A DNA stretch of 64,000 nt from Earliella scabrosa (GCA_022605405.1 JABYQQ010000019.1:248001-312000), one strand, 5' to 3'; shown: positions 45,590 through 55,002, counted from the stretch's first letter. The notes: a model not told the origin generated them from the letters alone. Translations and numbers: made by a program.

Positions 45590-46393
45590 ATGTCACACTG
45601 GTTGCATCACGCGCCGCCTTTCACCCGAAAATCCGAGGTCGGCTTTCTGCAACAACTTCGCCGCAACATCATGCCGATACACAGTCGAATTGTCGCGGCG
45701 GCCCGCTTGGAGCTTCTTCTAGTTACGTGGCGAATCGGAGAGGCGATGCGATCGCTGAACGAGGACCCCGATCGCCGAACCGAGATGCGATGGAATCATG
45801 GCATTGCTCGGGAACTGGTACGTACTGCGGCTCGCGCGTTGTTATATGCATCTTACGTCCTCCTCGCAGTGGTTTGCCGTGGAAGCCCTGGGCATTCAAG
45901 CGGCCGCCAGTGCTCTCGCACCGGGTACTGTCGGCTCAGCGCCGGACCCTCTCGCGAACCTCCTGGGCCATGCATCGTGGAATGCAGATCTGAGTCTGTC
46001 ATTTAACGTGGTGACGTTCAATCGCGCGGCATTTCTTGCCATGCTGAAACCCGATGCCGCAAACTTCGAACGGCTGGATGTCGCGCGTGGGCACGATCGC
46101 TGGTGGACATGGCCCACCGAGGCTGGGGATGACGTCCCCCGCGCGAGCTGGTGGAATGTACCAGTCGCATTTGTTGTGAGTTGTAGCTGTTGTGCGTATG
46201 GCGGCTCCCGGACTGAACTACGCGGTAGCCTCGCCCGGTGACGATGCATTCATCGGATCTCTCGGACATGCATCGCCAATTCGTGCATCTTGCGGGAGAG
46301 TTAGACCGGCTCGTCCTCGCGAAGACCCGGATGACCGAAACGATAACTGAGCGTGTTGCGGAGCTGGAGCGAGATCTGTACTCCGTTGTGTAG
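45590..46393 (+). CDS. Hypothetical 232-aa protein downstream of the KDZ transposase
   Basis: Exons 45590-45817, 45870-46175 and 46229-46393; introns of 52 and 53 bp, all phase 0. It starts 73 bp after the transposase stop on the same strand. The N-terminus is basic and helical (IVAAARLELLLVTWRIGEAMRSL). The middle has several Trp residues (RELWFAVEALGIQ, DRWWTWPTEAG, SWWNVPVAF). The last 45 residues are a likely coiled coil (FVHLAGELDRLVLAKTRMTE). No known domain. The frame is also open upstream of the chosen ATG, so the true start may differ. Confidence 0.58.
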
Positions 46394-46453
46394 CCCGTAC
46401 CGAGCGTTGTATTAGTATGACAACATGTACATACACTGTCACAATCGTCTGAT

Positions 46454-46804
46454 CTACGGCAACGCACTATTCCTCCCTCGAACTCCCGATCGGCGCGGTA
46501 CGACGGGTCCATTGGCGGGTCGGGGAAAGCTGAGCGCCCTCGGGAGGCTCGAGTCTGTCCGAGGGCCGCTTGCCGAGGCGCTGAGTCTGGCCGGTGTGTA
46601 GAAGTCAGCTGAGCGGTTGAAGTAGAGGCCGGATTGGATCATCTGGCTCGAGCGCGGATACTCCGGAGGCAGAGGGGTGAAAAGGGTGGAATTGCTGAGT
46701 CCGTCTATGAGGAGGGTCGCCAATCCCAGCAATACCTGGTTGAGCGGATAAGCCTGCGGGATACGGTGTGCGGATAGTCCTGCGCATAGCCGAGCAGACG
46801 ACAT
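46454..46804 (-). CDS. Possible small gene near the right end of the KDZ element
   Basis: A 116-codon frame starting MSSARLCAGLSAHRIP. The central part (LLGLATLLIDGLSNSTLF, then SSQMIQSGLYFNRS) looks protein-like. It is convergent with the 232-aa gene (stops 61 bp apart). No domain and no splice evidence. It could be a real cargo gene or chance. Confidence 0.3.
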   Translation of the reverse strand: MSSARLCAGLSAHRIPQAYPLNQVLLGLATLLIDGLSNSTLFTPLPPEYPRSSQMIQSGLYFNRSADFYTPARLSASASGPRTDSSLPRALSFPRPANGPVVPRRSGVRGRNSALP

Positions 46805-46810
46805 TACTAG

Positions 46811-47397
46811 GCCGGCCGGGCGCCGCCGTGTTCGCATATCCTAATCCGGCCGGGCCTGGTCGAAAAAGAGTCCGATGCGGGGTACATCGAGGAGATATGA
46901 GAGGGGGTGCAGGGTCTAAAATCGGCGTAGATACCGTCTGCTGGCATCCTGATGGTCAATACACTTGGACCCAGACGTCGGAACGGCGGTGCAATCGCAC
47001 CGACGTAGGCAGGTGCCGAGGATGCCCTCGGAGACTTCGCAGAAGTCAGCGTTCCTGCCAAGGGTCCATGGCCATCACGTACGTTGACCTGGATCAAACG
47101 AACACCTAGGCTGTGCCGAGCACAGTGCGGGAACCGGTGGCTAGCCCGGCCGGGCTCCACCCATGTCCATGACGCCTGTCCCGGCCGGGCTCTCGCGGGA
47201 AGCCTCCCGTATCCGTACCGAGAGTTGACCCAATGTGGCCATAAATGCGTGGATTAACGGAACATGGGATAGTTTAACCGCTACAGCTGTTTCTGCGAGG
47301 TGGGAAGGTCATTTGAAGTGGTTTGTGCAACTGACCCCTACGAGCCCCGGCCGGCCCAGGCGTCGTGGACATGGGCGGAGCCCGGCCGGGGCCGGGT
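46811..47397. repeat. Right cluster of CCGGCCGG motifs
   Basis: GGCCGG-type palindromes at about 46811, 46846, 47144, 47181, 47346 and 47380, mostly within GCCCGGCCGGGC. Mirrors the cluster at 18454-19056. The segment has no credible gene. Two further CCGGCCGG-like sites near 57724 and 57781 show the motif is not strictly confined to this element. Confidence 0.5.
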
Positions 47398-47440
47398 GAC
47401 AAGCCGATGTGGGGTTCCGTCACATCCGGTCGGCCACAAC

Positions 47441-49062
47441 CTCTGAGTATTTTAGGGCAATGGACTGCGGTAAGAGCTAGTAGTCACTACGCTTGGGTCC
47501 GAATCCAAGGGCACAAGATACTAGTGCTTCTCTGGTACATTAGCAACATCCCTTGTACTAGTAGCTGAGTGCATACCGGCGTGACGAGTAATATAAGCAA
47601 ATGGTTAGTAGTACCTTCACTATCCGAACAGGGTAATGACATGCCAGAAACAGACTATGTTTCCTCTACGTGGAGTTTATGGTACCGACCAAATTGGGGA
47701 GGTATAACTCGAAGAAGGGTGTTTATTAGTCATAGCTTACGCAGGAGTTACTGGATTGGGACACTCTAATCAGAGTCCTGTATGTATCGCGGTTTGGTTC
47801 TAACAAGAGTCACTGATATATCGTTCTGCCAGGATCCTGTGTCACAATACCCCACCATCGAGGTTAGCTGTCATGGGTACAGGGGGTTATGTGTGCCTTA
47901 TGCAAAGTTGCTTCACGCGAGCTGGAAGCATGATGGTAAGCCAAACAATTGCAGGTTAGTAGTACGGATTGTTACTCTCAGTTGCGGTGTTCATCCATTG
48001 TCACTCCGGGCATATATTACTTACTTAGTCACCTCATCTAGGTGTCGTAGGGCTTCGTGCAGCAACATGGGCTAGGTAACAGTCTCCTTGCTTGCCCACT
48101 CCGCGCAACGGCGGACGTCGGGCGTCGGGCGGGCTAGGGCGGGTGGTGGATGGGGTCTAGTAGGGCGCTGGTAGTCTGGACGTCCGATCTTAGCAGTAGA
48201 TGTGAATGTTTAACATAGATTATATGATCAATCTGTACACAATCTCGCTCTATGTGTGACGATGTGGCTGGAGGGAACCAGAGGTGAGCCTAGAGGGTCC
48301 TAAGCGACGTGTCTCGGACCAGGGCGTCTAAATAGTCACTCGTCGCATCTGCCTTAGGCCATCTCTCATCTCGCACACCCCCACGCTAGCTCTGGCGTCG
48401 TAACGCCCCAATATCTCGCCGCCGTCCTTGCGAGATGGCCTCGAACGGGCGCTGGCTACTCGCTGCTACCTGTGGTAGTCCTATCTCGCACCCGTCTGGC
48501 GAGCCGTGCCCCCAACGCAGTGAGTATTGCTTCACTACGTCTCTAGTTGCATCCTGGTCTATGTCTGCTAATAGTCGTATATAGAGGTCAGTCTATTCGA
48601 CTATGTGGGTGTATTTTGACACCCAGTACCATGCTTGGAACGATGAGGTTGCGTAGATGTGCTAATCGGTAATGTCATGCTATGATATATTTTTCAGGTG
48701 CACCGTTATTCTTGTTCCTATTGGCTGGTAACACCGGACCGCAAGCTCCGACAGATCTGAGCGCCCGAGTGCCTCGCCATATTGTGGTTGCTGCAATCCA
48801 GTGTTCTCTAATCATAGTAATCAAATGTAGTGGCATATACTTACTAGGCTTCCTTTAATATCCCAAGTATCATGTCTCCGAATCCACAGTATGTCGGAGG
48901 CAGGGGTGTTACAGAAACAGAGATATATGTAACAAATGGGGACACCCGAGATCCATCCGATTTGATGAGAACCGACCAAAACGGGTGCTTCCATTATTGA
49001 CAATATTCTACCAGCCCTGGAAATGGATTCTCACCCTTACAATTGAGTGACGGCACACGCAT
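47441..49062. other. Intergenic region without recognisable genes
   Basis: About 1.6 kb, lower in G+C than the element to its left. Only short open frames without domains. A block around 47771-47825 (GTCCTGTATGTATCGCG...GTTCTAAC) has a diverged relative at 55522-55575, on the other side of the next retrotransposon. Nothing else was identified. Confidence 0.5.
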
Positions 49063-49067
49063 CCTGA
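49063..49067. other. Target-site duplication CCTGA, left copy
   Basis: Five bases directly before the 5' LTR; the same five follow the 3' LTR at 55450-55454. Confidence 0.9.
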
Positions 49068-49296
49068 TGTCACGAACGGTCCCTCAGCGCCTAGGGAAGC
49101 GCCCAACTAACCACTGTTCACGACCGTTCACTGTTTCCATTGTTCGCTATCACCATTGTACTTCCAGATTCTAGAGCCCCTTTTGTTTCTTTTCCTTTGT
49201 TCCGGACACAATTGTCGTCATACCATTGTATCTCCTCCATTGTTCCGTCACTCTATTGTTCTATTGTTCTCCAAGCGCTATTGTTCTAACTGTAGA

Positions 49297-49302
49297 TATA
49301 AA
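49297..49302 (+). promoter_or_regulatory. TATA box of the 5' LTR
   Basis: TATAAA, 33 bp upstream of the 11-nt self-primer sequence (49330-49340). This is the spacing expected if the transcript begins with that sequence. The 3' LTR holds the same box at 55232. Confidence 0.7.
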
Positions 49303-49329
49303 CCCTAGCACTCGCTACCTGGAGACCTC

Positions 49330-49340
49330 AGTTTCGACCT
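49330..49340 (+). other. Self-primer sequence (predicted RNA 5' end)
   Basis: AGTTTCGACCT is the exact reverse complement of AGGTCGAAACT at 49517-49527. In Tf1 of fission yeast the first 11 nt of the RNA fold back onto such a site and prime minus-strand synthesis. Confidence 0.75.
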
Positions 49341-49516
49341 CTTGTCTCCAGGTAAGCCGCACTTGTATTTCACTTGTAGATACTTCGCTCAATACAACTT
49401 GTCTCCAGCCCTGCGTGTCGAGCCTTGCTCCACTCTCGCTGCACAAGCGCTCGTCGGACGCCCTTGCTCGCCTCGTCGTTCCCTCCTCGTCTCGCTTGAC
49501 CCCAGGTCGCGACATT

Positions 49517-49527
49517 AGGTCGAAACT
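49517..49527 (+). other. Self-priming primer-binding site
   Basis: AGGTCGAAACT begins two bases after the 5' LTR. There is no TGG start as a tRNA site would need. It pairs perfectly, 11 of 11, with 49330-49340. Confidence 0.75.
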
Positions 49528-50390
49528 CCTTGCGAGCGCCGGCGTGTAACTCACACTCCCTCTGAGGTAACGCGCGCCCTACGATACATACCACGGTCTC
49601 TAGTAACTAGCATTGTGAACCTTTTGTGCTCGAGAGGCATCTGGGTTTTCAAGTATCCCTCAGCCAGGCCACGCACTTGCGCCCGCCAGCTGTTGTATCC
49701 GGGGTGCTTAACACCTTAGGAACGGAGGACAACCGTGTGGACCCTCCTTACCTACCTCTTTTACTTTGCTAGTTTCTCGTACGATACTCGGGCGCGCACA
49801 CCTCTCTTCCTCACTTCATCGTGGCTTGCCGGGGACTCCTCCACGCGTACCACCCAGGGGAGCAGCGCGACGTTCATTGGTCTAGCGCGGAAAAGACCTT
49901 TAAGGTCTGTGGCAATCAGCCGTGCCCAAACCGCGGCAGGGCAGCACCCCAACAGACCCTCACAGAACACGGACTCGAAAGGTGTACCGAGCATAACGCC
50001 AACGTTATCCGGGCAATCTTTGACCTCCCGGTAACACAGCCGATCACCCGTACCACCTCCCGTCCACCCAGTCGCGTTCCTAGTCGCGCCAACACTCCTC
50101 CTACCCCTACCACTGTCCTCCCTGGGGTTGCGCTTGTCGCCCAACGCTTACAAGAGCGGCGCGCATCCTCTCCGGGCCCGACTACAGCAGTTGCAGGACC
50201 AAGTCGGACCACCGAAGAGCCCGCAACCACTGTCATCCTTAACTCCCCGCCTGCCAAACCCGTTCGATCCGAACGTCCCCCCTCACCCACCACAACGCAG
50301 CCTCCGCCACAGGTTGCTCAACCCACGCCGCAGGTCACACAACCTGTATCCACCGTCACACCAGTAGCCGTACCGGTCCAAACCTCCACC

Positions 50391-51191
50391 ATGTCGGGCT
50401 CCACTACCATCCCTGACTCCCTGGTCAAGCTACTCGCTCCGGAGTCGTACCATGGCAAAGACCCCATCGCCGCTCTCGCCTTCCTCTCGCGATCAAAGGC
50501 GTTCTTCGACAACCTCCCCACCGCGGTCACGAATGACCTGAAATTCCAGATGATTCTGGGTTTTCTCAAGGACGACGCGGCAGTCTGGGCTCTGCCCTAC
50601 TACGCGCAGCTGAGGGGCTCTCAACCCTGCTGGGCTGACTTCGCGGCTTTCGAAACGGACTTCAAAGCCCACTTCTGTGCAGTCGACGACAAGGCCTCCG
50701 CCTACGAAGAACTCCGGCAGCTCAATCGAGGGGCCCAACGTCCCAAGATGGCCACCGTCAAGGAGTGGACGGCCAAGTTCACCGCAGTCGCTGCCCGGAC
50801 GGGCCTTGGAGAGGAGGACAAGCGCATGCGCTATCGAGATGGTCTCCCCGAGCAGTTGCGCACCGCCCTCATCACCAGTGGGCGTGACGTCTCGACCTTT
50901 GCCAAGATGCAGAAGGAGGCCCTCGAGATCAGCCAAGGCCTCGCGTCCATCGAGGCCAGCAAGTTCCGTCCCTTCAAAGGGAAAGGCAAGGAACAAGTCG
51001 CTGGTGCGAGCACCGACCAGCAACCGGAGACCCGCACGTGCTTCAAGTGCGGGAAACCGGGGCACATTGCACGCAACTGCAAGGCCAAGAAAATCTCCGC
51101 CGCTCAGTTTGAGCAGATGGAGGCCAAGATGAAGCAGCTGCAGGAACAGCTGGCCTCTGTGAAAGCGGCAGAGAAGACGGAGGATTTTTGA
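50391..51191 (+). CDS. gag: Gag of the chromodomain element
   Basis: Start chosen at 50391 (ACC ATG), the first ATG after the predicted transcript start; product 266 aa. Residues about 15-180 form the helical capsid-like region (PESYHGKDPIAALAFLSRSK...). A zinc knuckle C-x2-C-x4-H-x4-C (CFKCGKPGHIARNC) lies near residue 220, followed by a C-terminal coiled coil (QMEAKMKQLQEQLASVK). The frame is open for a further 570 nt upstream from 49821, where it encodes coding-like Pro/Thr-rich text and several Cys and His but no ATG, so a longer form from a non-AUG start is possible. The stop TGA directly follows a frameshift heptamer. Confidence 0.85.
   Translation: MSGSTTIPDSLVKLLAPESYHGKDPIAALAFLSRSKAFFDNLPTAVTNDLKFQMILGFLKDDAAVWALPYYAQLRGSQPCWADFAAFETDFKAHFCAVDDKASAYEELRQLNRGAQRPKMATVKEWTAKFTAVAARTGLGEEDKRMRYRDGLPEQLRTALITSGRDVSTFAKMQKEALEISQGLASIEASKFRPFKGKGKEQVAGASTDQQPETRTCFKCGKPGHIARNCKAKKISAAQFEQMEAKMKQLQEQLASVKAAEKTEDF
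51182..51188 (+). promoter_or_regulatory. Predicted -1 frameshift site GGATTTT
   Basis: In gag phase it reads G GAT TTT, directly followed by the gag stop TGA. A -1 slip continues in pol at TTG ATT CGG. The pattern resembles the G GAU UUA site of the mouse mammary tumour virus pro-pol junction. Pol has no ATG at this junction. Confidence 0.6.
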
Positions 51192-54100
51192 TTCGGACCT
51201 CACTAGCGGCTGCGGGTGTAGGTCCTTGTACGAATAGTCGGTTTGCTGTACTCGGGTCCGGGATTATCTATGAACTAGATCGTGATGGCCAACACTTTCA
51301 CGTCCCAGTACAGCTAATCGGCAAGCAGCACCGGAAGGAGGTCGTGGCCATGGTGGACAGCGGTGCCACTACAACCTTCCTAAGTAGGCGGTTCGTCAAG
51401 GAGAACCGTGTGGTTACGCGGAAGTTGGCTACGCCGATACCGCTGTATAACATTGATGGAACTCTGAATCGTGATGGTACGATCACGGATGTTGCCATCT
51501 TGGAACTGGAGATAGGAGCACACCGAGAAAAGGTGGTGTTCACAGTCACGGACATCGGCATGGAGGACATCATTATCGGACTAGATTGGTTACGCAAACA
51601 CAACCCTGAGGTCGATTGGGACCAAGGGACGTTGAAGCTGTCCAGATGTCCTGCATCGTGTCGACCCTGCTTCGAAGGCCAACTGCCTGCTCAGACGGAC
51701 ACGCGTGATACGGGGGTTAGGCCTACGGCGCGTCAACGTACTCGGCGAGTGCGGAAGGTTAAAGAAGTAGGGAAGATACGGGCTACAGTGATGGTCGAGG
51801 AGGACCTCGAACCAGCCACCCCGTCGAGTATACCGGTTGAATGGGATAACTCCGAGGATGCCCTTCTGTACTCCTGGGAGCAAGGACATGCCTTGTCCAA
51901 CGCTCCACAACTGTTTGCAATGGCTGGCTACACGTACTCGCAGCAGCTTGCAGAACAGGAGTACCAGAAGAAGGAAGTGCGTCCGGTGGAACAGATTGTG
52001 CCTGAACGGTATCACCAGTATCTACGCGTGTTTTCCAAGGACGCATCGGAACGGCTCCCTGAGCATGGACCGTACGATCACGCAATTGAACTGGTACCAG
52101 AGGCCAAGATGTTCCATTCACGAGTGTACCCCCTCTCCCCCAACGAGCAAGTAGAACTAGATAAGTTCCTGCAGGAGAACCTGGCTAAAGGCTACATTAG
52201 CGAGTCGAAGTCACCCATTTCGTCACCCTTCTTCTTCATCAAAAAGAAGGACGGTAGTCTGCGACCCGTACAGGACTACCGTCGGCTCAACGAGATCACC
52301 GTGAAGAATCGGTATCCGATTCCTCTTGTCTCAGAGCTGGTGGATCGACTCAAACAAGCCAAGGTCTTCACTAAGTTGGACATTCGTTGGGGGTACAACA
52401 ACATCCGGATTAAGACGGGAGATGAGTGGAAAGCTGCGTTCGTCACGAACCGGGGGCTCTTCGAGCCAAACGTGATGTTCTTTGGGTTGACCAACTCGCC
52501 TAGCACCTTCTCGGCTTTCATGAACGACATCTTTAAGGACCTCATTGTGGAAGGAAAGATCACGATCTACTTAGACGACATCCTGATCTTCTCCAACGAC
52601 CTTGAGACACATCGCGCCGTTACCCGCGAAGTCCTGAAAAGATTGGCAGAGCATGACTTGTTCTGCAAGCCTGAGAAATGCGAGTTCGAAGTCCCCAAGG
52701 TCGAGTACCTCGGTGTCCTTGTGTCCCACAACCGTGTCGAGATGGATCCTGTCAAAGTGAAGGGTATTCAGGAGTGGCCCACTCCCCGCAATGCGTCTGA
52801 TGTCCGGAAGTTCCGAGGATTTGCGAATTTCTACCGCAGATTCATCCAGGACTTCAGTCGCATTTGCAAACCCTTGGATCGTCTCACCGGCAAAGTGCCC
52901 TGGCAATGGGGACAGGACGAACAGGAGGCTTTCGACGAGCTGAAACGCCGCTTTGTTCAGAATCTGGTACTGTGCATGTACGATCCGAACAAAGACACAC
53001 GCATCGAGGTGGATGCCTCGGGATATGCAACCGGAGGAGTACTTGCACAGTTACAGGACGATGGCAAATGGCACCCGGTCGCCTTTCACTCTGAATCGAT
53101 GAGTGAGGCAGAGCGCAACTACGAGATCTACGATAAAGAGATGCTTGCGATAATACGGGCCTTAGAGGCCTGGCGCCACTACCTGGAAGGGTTACCAAGG
53201 CGTTTCGAGATTCAGTCAGACCACAAGAATCTCGAATATTGGCGCACCGCACAACATCTCACTCGTAGACAGGCGCGATGGGCACTTTATCTGTCTAGGT
53301 TTGACTTCGAGATCACGCACAAACCAGGCACATCCAACGGACGTGCAGATGCACTCTCCAGGCGTCCTGATCACCAGAAGGATGATGCCGATGACAACCT
53401 AGATCAGATAGTGCTACGACCGGAACAGTTCAGGCTACTGGCAGCTCGTAGAGGACACAACGCGGTAGTGGCAGACAAAGCCCTGCTGAAGCGTATTCGC
53501 ACTTGCTCCGAACGGGAGCAGGAGGTAGCAGAAGCTCTACAGAAAGTGGAGAAACTAGGACCAGCGCGACTCCAGAGTGACCTCGTCGATTGGAATGTCG
53601 AGCAAGGCCTCATCCTCTATCGAGGAAAGGTCTACGTACCAAAAGACGAGGCACTCCGCACTGAGATTGTCCGAGTTCACCACGACCTACCTCCTGCGGG
53701 ACACCCAGGGCAGTGGAAGACGCTTGAGTTGGTATCGCGCAATTACTGGTGGCCAGGGATGGGCAAATTCGTTAAGGAGTACGTGGGGACGTGCGACACT
53801 TGTCGGCGCACGAAACCTGTACGGAGTCGACCGCAAGGTCTTCTCAAACCCAACGAAATCCCTGAAAGGCCTGGACAGATTGTCACTTGTGACTACATCG
53901 TCGGCCTTCCCGAGATTGACGGCCACAATGCGATCCAACTCATGGCAGACAGACACGGAAAGCTGGTGCACTTGGTACCCTGCAGCGACGAGATTGATGC
54001 CGGAGGGGCAGCAGACGTCTTCATTCGGGAGTACTTCCGACTGCATGGACTGCCCCGAAAGATCATCTCCGACCGAGGACCGCAGTTCGCTGCAGACCTA

Positions 54101-54976
54101 TTCCGTGCCATTCTGAAGGGCTTAGGCATTGAGAGCGCCCTGTCCACTGCGTATCATCCCCAGACCGACGGACAGTCGGAGCGGTTCAATCAGGAAGTAG
54201 AGGCGTACTTACGAGCGTTCTGCAGTCAGCGACGAGATGACTGGGTCAAATGGCTCCCCATTGCAGAGTATGCACTCAACGCCAGAGTTCACTCGTCAAC
54301 GGGTTACTCCCCCTTCTTCCTGATGTACGGATACGAACCGCAATTCCTGGTACCTGCCAACCCGGACACACAAGTACCTGCAGCCAACGAGCGACTCGCA
54401 GAGCTTGCCAAGGCGCGCGAGGATGCCACAGCTGCGCTGACACTGGCAGCCGAGCGTATGAAGGAGTACTTCGACCGGCACGCACAGGACACCCCGACGT
54501 TCACACCTGGACAGAAAGTGTGGCTGGACACACGCAACTTGAGATTCTCAGACATCCCTAAGAAGCTCGCCGACAAGTTCGCAGGCCCGTACCCCGTCGT
54601 GCGACGTGTCGGTGAACTAGCATACGAACTCAAGTTGCCCCACACGATGAAGATCCATCCGGTGTTCCATGTCTCACTCCTTCACGCACACAAGCAGAGT
54701 ACGCTGCCAGGACGGGTCCCTCCTGAACCCGCCCCAATTGAAGTCGAAGGCGAGGAAGAGTACGAAGTGGAGGAAATTCGTAACTCGCGCCGATGGGGCA
54801 GGTGGCACAAGCTGCAGTACTTAGTCCGATGGAAGGGATGGGGTCCAGAAAACGACTCTTGGGAAGATGCGGCGGATGTCGAACATGCAGCCGAACTAGT
54901 AAAGGCATTCCATAACAGACATCCAGACGCTGATGGACCTCACAAACCCTACACGCCCAAGAAGCGTCGCTCATGA
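51188..54976 (+). CDS. pol: Pol polyprotein with chromodomain
   Basis: About 1262 residues in the -1 frame relative to gag. Domains in order: aspartic protease with MVDSGATTTFL (Asp near residue 57) and IIGLDWL flap-side motif; reverse transcriptase with FFIKKKDGSLRPVQDYR, FGLTNSPSTF and catalytic YLDD at 52568-52579 (residue 461); RNase H with EVDASGYATGG, YDKEMLAI and QSDHKNL; integrase with an HHCC zinc finger (VHHDLPPAGHPG...CDTCRR) and DDE core (CDYIVG, ISDRGPQF, QSERFNQE); a GPY/F module (FAGPYPVVRRVG); and a chromodomain at 54764-54935 (YEVEEI...QYLVRWKGWGPENDSWE). Chromodomains of this kind direct integration to particular chromatin. Open frames on other strands here are shadows. Confidence 0.94.
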   Translation: MIRTSLAAAGVGPCTNSRFAVLGSGIIYELDRDGQHFHVPVQLIGKQHRKEVVAMVDSGATTTFLSRRFVKENRVVTRKLATPIPLYNIDGTLNRDGTITDVAILELEIGAHREKVVFTVTDIGMEDIIIGLDWLRKHNPEVDWDQGTLKLSRCPASCRPCFEGQLPAQTDTRDTGVRPTARQRTRRVRKVKEVGKIRATVMVEEDLEPATPSSIPVEWDNSEDALLYSWEQGHALSNAPQLFAMAGYTYSQQLAEQEYQKKEVRPVEQIVPERYHQYLRVFSKDASERLPEHGPYDHAIELVPEAKMFHSRVYPLSPNEQVELDKFLQENLAKGYISESKSPISSPFFFIKKKDGSLRPVQDYRRLNEITVKNRYPIPLVSELVDRLKQAKVFTKLDIRWGYNNIRIKTGDEWKAAFVTNRGLFEPNVMFFGLTNSPSTFSAFMNDIFKDLIVEGKITIYLDDILIFSNDLETHRAVTREVLKRLAEHDLFCKPEKCEFEVPKVEYLGVLVSHNRVEMDPVKVKGIQEWPTPRNASDVRKFRGFANFYRRFIQDFSRICKPLDRLTGKVPWQWGQDEQEAFDELKRRFVQNLVLCMYDPNKDTRIEVDASGYATGGVLAQLQDDGKWHPVAFHSESMSEAERNYEIYDKEMLAIIRALEAWRHYLEGLPRRFEIQSDHKNLEYWRTAQHLTRRQARWALYLSRFDFEITHKPGTSNGRADALSRRPDHQKDDADDNLDQIVLRPEQFRLLAARRGHNAVVADKALLKRIRTCSEREQEVAEALQKVEKLGPARLQSDLVDWNVEQGLILYRGKVYVPKDEALRTEIVRVHHDLPPAGHPGQWKTLELVSRNYWWPGMGKFVKEYVGTCDTCRRTKPVRSRPQGLLKPNEIPERPGQIVTCDYIVGLPEIDGHNAIQLMADRHGKLVHLVPCSDEIDAGGAADVFIREYFRLHGLPRKIISDRGPQFAADLFRAILKGLGIESALSTAYHPQTDGQSERFNQEVEAYLRAFCSQRRDDWVKWLPIAEYALNARVHSSTGYSPFFLMYGYEPQFLVPANPDTQVPAANERLAELAKAREDATAALTLAAERMKEYFDRHAQDTPTFTPGQKVWLDTRNLRFSDIPKKLADKFAGPYPVVRRVGELAYELKLPHTMKIHPVFHVSLLHAHKQSTLPGRVPPEPAPIEVEGEEEYEVEEIRNSRRWGRWHKLQYLVRWKGWGPENDSWEDAADVEHAAELVKAFHNRHPDADGPHKPYTPKKRRS

Positions 54977-54990
54977 GGACATGAGCCTTA

Positions 54991-55000
54991 GGAGGGGGGT
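54991..55000 (+). other. Polypurine tract of the chromodomain element
   Basis: GAGGGGGG-type purine run ending two bases before the 3' LTR TG. Confidence 0.75.
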
Positions 55001-55002
55001 AC

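Larger units (their letters stand above)
18381..47400 (+). mobile_element. Large multigene KDZ-class DNA transposon with TET/JBP gene
   Basis: Proposed element limits, inferred rather than proven. The block contains an intact KDZ transposase, a TET/JBP-type dioxygenase directly upstream of it, and four or five further genes, all compact and with introns of similar size. Clusters of CCGGCCGG motifs occur only about 0.6 kb inside each end (18454-19056 and 46811-47397). Without the inserted LTR retrotransposon (20921-34176) the block is about 16 kb. Known biology: KDZ (Kyakuja-Dileera-Zisupton) elements in basidiomycetes often carry TET/JBP genes and other cargo. I could not find convincing terminal inverted repeats or a target duplication, so both ends are uncertain by a few hundred bases. 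Confidence 0.65.
49068..49514 (+). repeat. 5' LTR of the chromodomain element
   Basis: 447 bp with TG...CA ends. Contains TATAAA at 49297-49302 and the presumed transcript start near 49330. A GGTAAGCC splice-donor-like sequence lies at about 49351. Confidence 0.95.

Noticed and set aside
45335..46006. Alternative 223-codon frame downstream of the KDZ transposase
   Set aside because: Its first part overlaps the final transposase exon in another frame and its end crosses the 45818-45869 intron; only the part from 45590 was kept as an exon of the 232-aa gene.
47466..47512. tRNA-like T-arm text (CTTGGGTCCGAATCCAAG)
   Set aside because: The loop would be 8 nt, and no plausible acceptor stem, D-arm or anticodon arm could be placed upstream.
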